Assembly: GCF_026212465.1 (NCBI RefSeq)
Contig: NC_080061.1
Span: forward strand, 18,090,906-18,154,905
Direction of reading: 5' to 3'
DNA: 64,000 bases
From: Amaranthus tricolor
Lineage: Eukaryota > Streptophyta > Magnoliopsida > Caryophyllales > Amaranthaceae
Shown: positions 58,521 through 64,000 of the stretch, piece by piece
Layout of the letters: the number at the start of each line of letters is the position of its first letter
Position numbering within the stretch: the first letter of the stretch is position 1
Made by a program: the position numbers and the translations under genes
Notes under the pieces: model-generated
Database searches by the model: none
What the model was told of the DNA's origin: nothing
Seen by the model: only the letters and a program-made list of their open reading frames with translations

Positions 58521-59014
58521 AGTATACATTCATCATTGAAAACCACATGTAAATAAGATCCGATGTAATACGAATAATAATGCTGAAGTATTGAATTTCC
58601 ATGCAGAAATAATATAATATTCTTCCGATATGTGTCAATATCATACTTCATCACTTTTCATGTTGACCGATGAATACAACAACTATAAAACACTCGATAT
58701 ACGTTGATGAATAAAAGCAAGAATAACCGTATGAATATCATCAGATTAATATAATATATTATTCACTTGACAATACTAATCAAAGATTTGCATCCTTTAT
58801 GTAACATTTCATTAGAAGGCGATGGTGATTTTTTTGCTTCATGTATCGAGTCACTTGGGATTGTTCTTTCAAGGATAAATGGTTTGAACCACTGTCAGAG
58901 CATAGCTGGATCTAGCCAATACAATCAATGTAGGTAGTTTTTCAGGGATCCAATGTAGATAGTTTGAACCAGTGTCAGCCAATACATTCAATGTAGCACT
59001 AGTGGAAAAAACCT

Positions 59015-59262
59015 CATTTGCTGCCGTTTTTTTTGCCATTTTTTGCTGCAGTTTTGGCCCCAGCAATAGTGATAGCAGCAAATGTCCTACTTTAAATGCT
59101 GCGGTTCAAAACCGCAGCAAATAAGGCCATTATTTGCTGCGGTCATGGGCATAAACCGCAGCAAATAAAGAGGATTATTTGCTGCGGTCAGAGGCAAAAC
59201 TGCAGCAAATAATTGGGGCATTATTTGCTGCGGTTTTGCCCCTAACCGCAGCAAATACCTCT
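59015..59262. repeat. Palindromic subterminal repeats ATTTGCTGCGG/CCGCAGCAAAT
   Basis: TTTGCTGCGG or its complement CCGCAGCAAA occurs about eight times, often as facing pairs, for example ATTTGCTGCGGTCATGGGCATAAACCGCAGCAAAT. Such clustered short motifs next to a CACTA end are usually transposase-binding sites. Confidence 0.85.
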
Positions 59263-59416
59263 ATTTTTTTTTCTTTTTCCGTTTTATCCTTATAATAATG
59301 CAATAATAATACAATGTAATAACAGTGATTAATCCAATGATAATCATAGATAATCAACATTAATCTCTTTGTAATAATAAACTCTCGCTCGTATATATAA
59401 TATAATATAATGTACG

Positions 59417-59591
<175 letters not shown>

Positions 59592-59599
59592 TTAATAAT

Positions 59600-60734
59600 A
59601 TACTTAATAATTTCAAAACTCACCACAGCATCAGCAACCTTCTTCGTTCCCGGATCATTAATGGTAAATTTACCACTTGCATCTCGGGAATGAAGCCCGC
59701 AATACCAATCACGCACCCGATCTCCAGCAAGAGTATTCACGGATGCGGAGGTAGTCGTAGATGAGAGCATGGATGAACTTTGATTGGAGTATAAACCCGC
59801 ATCCACCCACTCTTTTCGGACCTCATCGTACGTTTTCTGGCCTAAGCGATGGTAAAACTTCCTTTTGCTTGCAGAATCAGAAGCTTTACCACGCTTTTCC
59901 TAATTAATCAATAGATTTCGAATGTCATGTATTAGTTTAATGACTGAATCAAAAGAAGTAAATTCAAATTGGTAAACTATAATATAATATGAAATACTTA
60001 CAACTTCTATGGGAGTTGTTCTTTTGGCAACAAAGGCCTCCCAATCCCTCTTCGATATGTGACCCCATATTTCGTAGGGCATCTTCGAAGGTGCTTGCTC
60101 TCCACCTTAGTTTCCCGTTTTGACCTTTTTGGTCGTACGGGCACGGCTCTTTATAATCCAGCCAGTTACTAGCTTGGATTTGAAATCTCTGAATCTTTCA
60201 GCAACAGCTGAAAGAAACACATTCTTCTTGTCCTCATCGCTCTCGATGTGGAAAAGATTCTACAAAAAAAATTTATATTTATTACTATCAATCAAATTAA
60301 TTTTAAAATGAAAATAAATGAGTAAAAATAGTAAAGTTGCTTACCACAGTATCATGCCATAGAGAGTTCTTCAAACCCTCTGGAACCTCGTTCCATGCGT
60401 GCAATATGAAAAGCTTGTGGATACATAGACCCACTTGTTTTTCATATTGCCTACGCCATTTTCCGCAGGGTTGACCCAATGCATTGTATTCCAAATGCAT
60501 GGGTTCTGTGACTTTGAGGTTTTTTGTAGGACCTCGCCCTTTTCTTTTCTTACTGGTAGTGGTGAGAGCATCCATTGGTGGGGCATCTTCAGTTTCAAAA
60601 TCATTGTCAATCGGTGGCGCGTCTTCAGCCATACGCTCGTATCTCACAATTTGGTCTCTTTCGCTGTCATTACGACGATGCTCATTATCCGTGGTCTCAA
60701 TCTCGGGGACAATTTCGTCTCTGAATAAATGCAT
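59600..60734 (-). pseudogene. Transposase_24-type gene of the minus-strand CACTA
   Basis: Exon 1 (60734-60345) is acidic, then KKRKGRGPTK and PMHLEYNALGQPCGKWRRQY, GLCIHKLFILHAWNEVPEGL. A GTAAGC donor follows. Exon 2 (60259 to about 60002) has SAVAERFRDFKSKLVTGWII, an in-frame TAA at 60107-60109, then MPYEIWGHISKRDWEAFVAK and a GTAAGT donor. Exon 3 (about 59898-59626) has [20 protein letters not shown] and ends at GTGAGT before the AT repeat. These blocks match the Transposase_24 family found in plant CACTA elements. Whether exon 1 begins at 60734 is uncertain; more sequence may be spliced from upstream. The final exon past the AT repeat was not identified. Confidence 0.75.
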
Positions 60735-60932
60735 TGTATATCAGTACCTGAAAGAGTATGAATAGAAATATATTAGAACATAAGCTAAGTAATATTAAGA
60801 ATATGACAAACAATTCTAATATGTTCAACACAATAATATATAACAAATAGTGTTATGTGCAGTGTTTCATGCAAAACAAACCAAGTGCCAAAAAAACTTC
60901 AAAAAGCTTTAAATTCATACCTTGTGAATCAC

Positions 60933-63900
60933 TTAATTCAAATGTATTCCTTCCGTGTGATCTACACGCATATAACCAACATCTACATCATCTACATCAT
61001 CTACATCATCTTGATCCACTGATTTTGGATAGATAAAGGGAGGGGAGTCTTCAAAAGCATCATATTCTTCCTCATCCTCAACATCACCTATACCAAGGAT
61101 ACTTCTTTTTCTCGGTACAACAATAGACCTTTTTTAATCAGACGGGTCGACAATGTTGAATACTTGCTTGGCTTGTGTAGCTAGTATGAATAGCTCCTCC
61201 CTATCACGCAAACGAGCTAAGTCTACAAGAGTAAATCCACAAGGGTCGTCATTTTTAATGCATCGTCAATTATTATCTACCCACTTACATTTGAAAAGAC
61301 CAATATTGAAAGTAGAGTAGTCAAGCTCCCATATTTCATGTACCCGCCCGTAGTATACCAATTTAGCATCAACCGGTGCTTGATCCTTCGCACTCGCGTA
61401 AAATGTAGATGACGCCAAAATAGAAACCCCACTATTCTGTAGATACGATGACTTCTTGTCTTGACCCTCAGTCCAAAATGTGAAGCCATTGACATCGTAA
61501 CCCTCATATTTGTTGACATCATCACGAGGACCAAAAGCTAACCACTTAACAATTTCGGATACACCCTTGAGTTCTTCGCATATTACTCGATTATGAAACC
61601 AATTAATAAACGTCTTGTTATACAACTGCATCAATGCCCTATCCCCTTTAGAAGGATGTTTTGCGCGCAATATATCAAAATGCTCACTCAAAAAAGGATG
61701 AACTTTCGGAATATGATGCAACACATACAAGTGTGCTCGTAGAAGGCTTTCTCGAGGAGGTGTGACCGATTTGGAGCCAATTGTTCCTTTTCCCTCAAGC
61801 CTTCCTTCATGTCTAGCGGTGCGAAGTCTAATAGGCTTTGCCATGGCCAAATACTCGGCTATAAAGTTACTAATCTCATCGCTCACAGTGCCTTGAATCA
61901 TACTCCCCTCGGGTTGTGCTGGATTCCTCACCTTGTTTTGTAAAATACTCATGTGTCTTTCAAAAGGATAACACCACCTTAAAAAAATTGGACCCAAAAG
62001 CTTGATCTTACGAACGAGATGGACAATAAGATGAACCATTATGTCAAAGAAAGAAGGTGGAAAATACATCTCAAACTTGCATAAAGTTACAATCACGTCG
62101 AGTTGAAGTGCATCAAGTTTAAAGGGATCAAGAACTTTACTACAAATTGTGTTGAAGAACGAACATAGCTCGGTAATAGCATATCTCACATGTTTTGGCA
62201 GTATTCCACGGATTGCAATTGGTAAGAACACTTGCATCATTACATGGCAATCGTGAGATTTCATGCTTCACAACTTCAGCTCACCATTTAGGCTCACAAA
62301 TCTCTTCATGTTGGATGAGTACCCAGACGGAACCTTAATGCCATACAAACACTCACAAAATGTCCGTTTCTCTGCTTTGGACAATGTGTAGCAAGCTGGA
62401 GGCAAATAAACTTTGTCATTACTCATCTTCTTCTTACTGCCACCAACTTCATAAGCTCTATTTCTTTTCTTACTCACCTTAACATGTGCCCACAACTCCC
62501 TACGAAGACCCTTACATTCAAACCAATCTCGCACGGCCCTAACATCTTTTGTCTTACCCGGAATGTTCATGAGAGTCCCGAGTATGGCATCGCATACATT
62601 TTTCTCTATATGCATAACGTCAAGACAATGCCTAACCTGTAGATCTCTCCAACATGGAAGCTTCCAAAAGATTGATTCTTTTTTCTATAATCGGTCTTCA
62701 CCCCCTTGCACTTGCCCCGTTTTACCAAATACAGTCTCAACTCCCTTAACCTGTTCATAAACCTCATAACCGGTCAACGGTCGACGAGCTACACAGTCCT
62801 CAACCTCCCCGTTGAACAACTTCTTCTTCTTACGATATTGGTGGTCTCGTGGGAGGAACTTTCGATGGTGCATGAATACGTATTTGCACTTAGGAATCCA
62901 TGTGGATTCCATGTCATCGATACATATTGGGCATGCTTTCTTCCCTTTGTTCTTATACCCCGATAAGTTGCCATATGCCGGAAAATCATTAACGGTGCAT
63001 AAAAGCATTGCACGCAAGGTGAACTCTTCATTAGCATATGCATCAAACACTGAAACGCCTTCATCCCACATCTTTCTCAAATCCTCAAAGAGAGGTGCAA
63101 GATACACATCTATGTCATTGCCAGGTTGTTTAGGACCCGAGATAAGAAGCGAAAGCATTATGTACTTACACTTCATACACAACCAAGGTGGCAAATTATA
63201 GATCACTAAAAGTACCGGCCAAGTACTATGTTGAGAACTAAGATTGCCGAATGGGTTCATTCCATCCGTACAAAGTCCGAGCCTTAAATTACGAACCTCA
63301 TCCCCAAAAGTCTTATGCAACCTATCAATACTCTTTCACTCCGGAGAATCAGATGGATGTGTGAGCAAGTGACCTTTCTTCACCCTATCTGCATGCCACC
63401 TCAAATTTAACACATCTTTCTTTATAGAAAACAAGCGCTTGAATCTAGGTATTATTGGAAGATACCACAATACCTTAGCCGGGGGCCCTTTAGCATCCCG
63501 AGCCCCTTTACGCTTGTAGCGCGATAACCCACACCTAGGACACTCTTCTAAGTTCTCGTTTTCATTCCGATACAACACACAATCATTCGGACACGCATGA
63601 ATCTTCTGGTACTCTAAGCCGAAAGGATACATGAGCTTTTTGGCATAATATGTCGACTTTGGAAGTTCATTTCCCTCAGGAAGCATCTCACCTAACGCTT
63701 CTAATAACATTGTGAAACTAGCGTCACTCCAATTGAACTTTGACTTAATGTTGAAAATTGTCAACACTGCTGTTAGTTTGGTGAACTTCGTACATCCAGG
63801 GTACGAAGGCTTTGAGAAGCCTCTGTCAACAAGTCAAAAACACGAGGACGTTTTCCTAACTCATCCTCGACTCCCTCCATCATCTCATCAACACGATCCA

Positions 63901-64000
63901 CATCCTCATCGACATTCTCTTCATCTATCTCATACCCATCAACATGATCTACTACATCCTCATTGACATCGGCCACATTATTGACGTCCTCAACAACACT
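60933..64000 (-). pseudogene. CACTA tnp2-type transposase, nearly one frame but with five stops, 5' end cut off
   Basis: From the window edge the minus strand has an Asp/Glu-rich segment, then a frameshift near 63800. After it, one frame runs to 60933. It reads GCTKFTKL, FNIKSKFNWSDASFTMLLEA, KIHACPNDCVLYRNENENLE, a CxxC pair, and LRWHADR. The tnp2 core follows (LGLCTDGMNPFGNLSSQHST, LLISGPKQPGNDIDVYLAPL), then HIEKNVCDAILGTLMNIPGK. DUF4218 follows (PSFFDIMVHLIVHLVRKIKL). DUF4216 follows (NSGVSILASSTFYASAKDQ, RVHEIWELDYS) and an acidic VDDVDDV tail. Premature stops: TGA 63336-63338, TAG 62685-62687, TGA 62268-62270, TGA 61266-61268, TAA 61134-61136. It lacks the frame damage of its relative at 4137-7600. 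The family cuts CACTA ends. Confidence 0.88.

Larger units (their letters stand above)
54107..58866. repeat. Large LTR-derived sequence starting TGTAACAACCCG, with a nested solo LTR
   Basis: TGTAACAACCCG at 54107 resembles the start of the solo LTR at 30052. Sequence on both sides of the nested solo LTR (54636-56588) is continuous, for example GAACGAACGCC then GGTGTTAGATGCCC. Farther right are a CCCGGTAAACCCCTCCGG block near 57500 and two tandem arrays (57840-58130 and 58180-58520). No matching end (GGGTTGTTACA) was found, so the right limit is uncertain and more than one LTR may be involved. No protein-coding sense. Confidence 0.4.

Overview
This window is nuclear DNA from a flowering plant, almost certainly a eudicot. 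It is AT-rich, built mainly from nested plant-type transposable elements, and contains one recognisable conserved host gene, a plant-type inositol polyphosphate multikinase (IPK2) at 20870-21760. No prokaryotic, organellar or viral genome is present. I cannot fix the species. The recurring GAGACGGTCTC-type inverted repeats would fit Caryophyllales, but that is only an impression.

Layout. 1-1141 and about 16870-17227 are two minus-strand pieces of one old Ty1/copia element, apparently split by a plus-strand CACTA (En/Spm) element. That CACTA carries a tnp2-type transposase relic (4137-7600) and a Transposase_24-type gene (7955 to about 16785). The second gene was later interrupted by a nearly complete Ty1/copia element (10580-15539, 177-bp LTRs, TSD ATAAC) and a 5'-truncated LINE (15903-16570). 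17228-18420 holds LTR-like sequence and a Ty3/gypsy integrase relic. The IPK2 gene follows, with a probable 5'-UTR intron.

23003-33342 is a Ty3/gypsy element with TSD CCCAT. Its 3' LTR contains a solo LTR (28895-32932), which itself contains another solo LTR (30052-32652, TSD AAAAT). 33343-35003 ends with a CACTA-type terminus. 37043-38335 is a decayed replication-protein-A-like gene. From 38.7 to 53.7 kb there is a cluster of hAT-type insertions: 38709-39497, 43550-45728, 44545-45314, 46337-49901 and 53706 onward. The 46337-49901 element is complete and sits inside a MULE (46111-52948, 9-bp TSD TTACTTCTA) whose catalytic core is deleted. 53.0-58.9 kb is layered LTR sequence, including a solo LTR at 54636-56588 (TSD ACGCC). 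58997-64000 is the 3' part of a second CACTA, on the minus strand, with tnp2 and Transposase_24 genes and palindromic subterminal repeats.

The most notable observation is an apparent U5 spliceosomal snRNA gene at about 44967-45092. It has the invariant loop GCCTTTTAC, the flanking stems, an Sm-like site, a 3' hairpin and a tandemly duplicated plant snRNA upstream element (RTCCCACATCG). The whole unit lies inside a small hAT-like element that is nested in a second hAT-like element, which suggests transposon capture of an snRNA gene.

Most transposon genes carry in-frame stops or frameshifts, so the region is largely decayed. The youngest datable event is the 10580-15539 copia insertion, whose LTRs differ at 4 of 177 positions.
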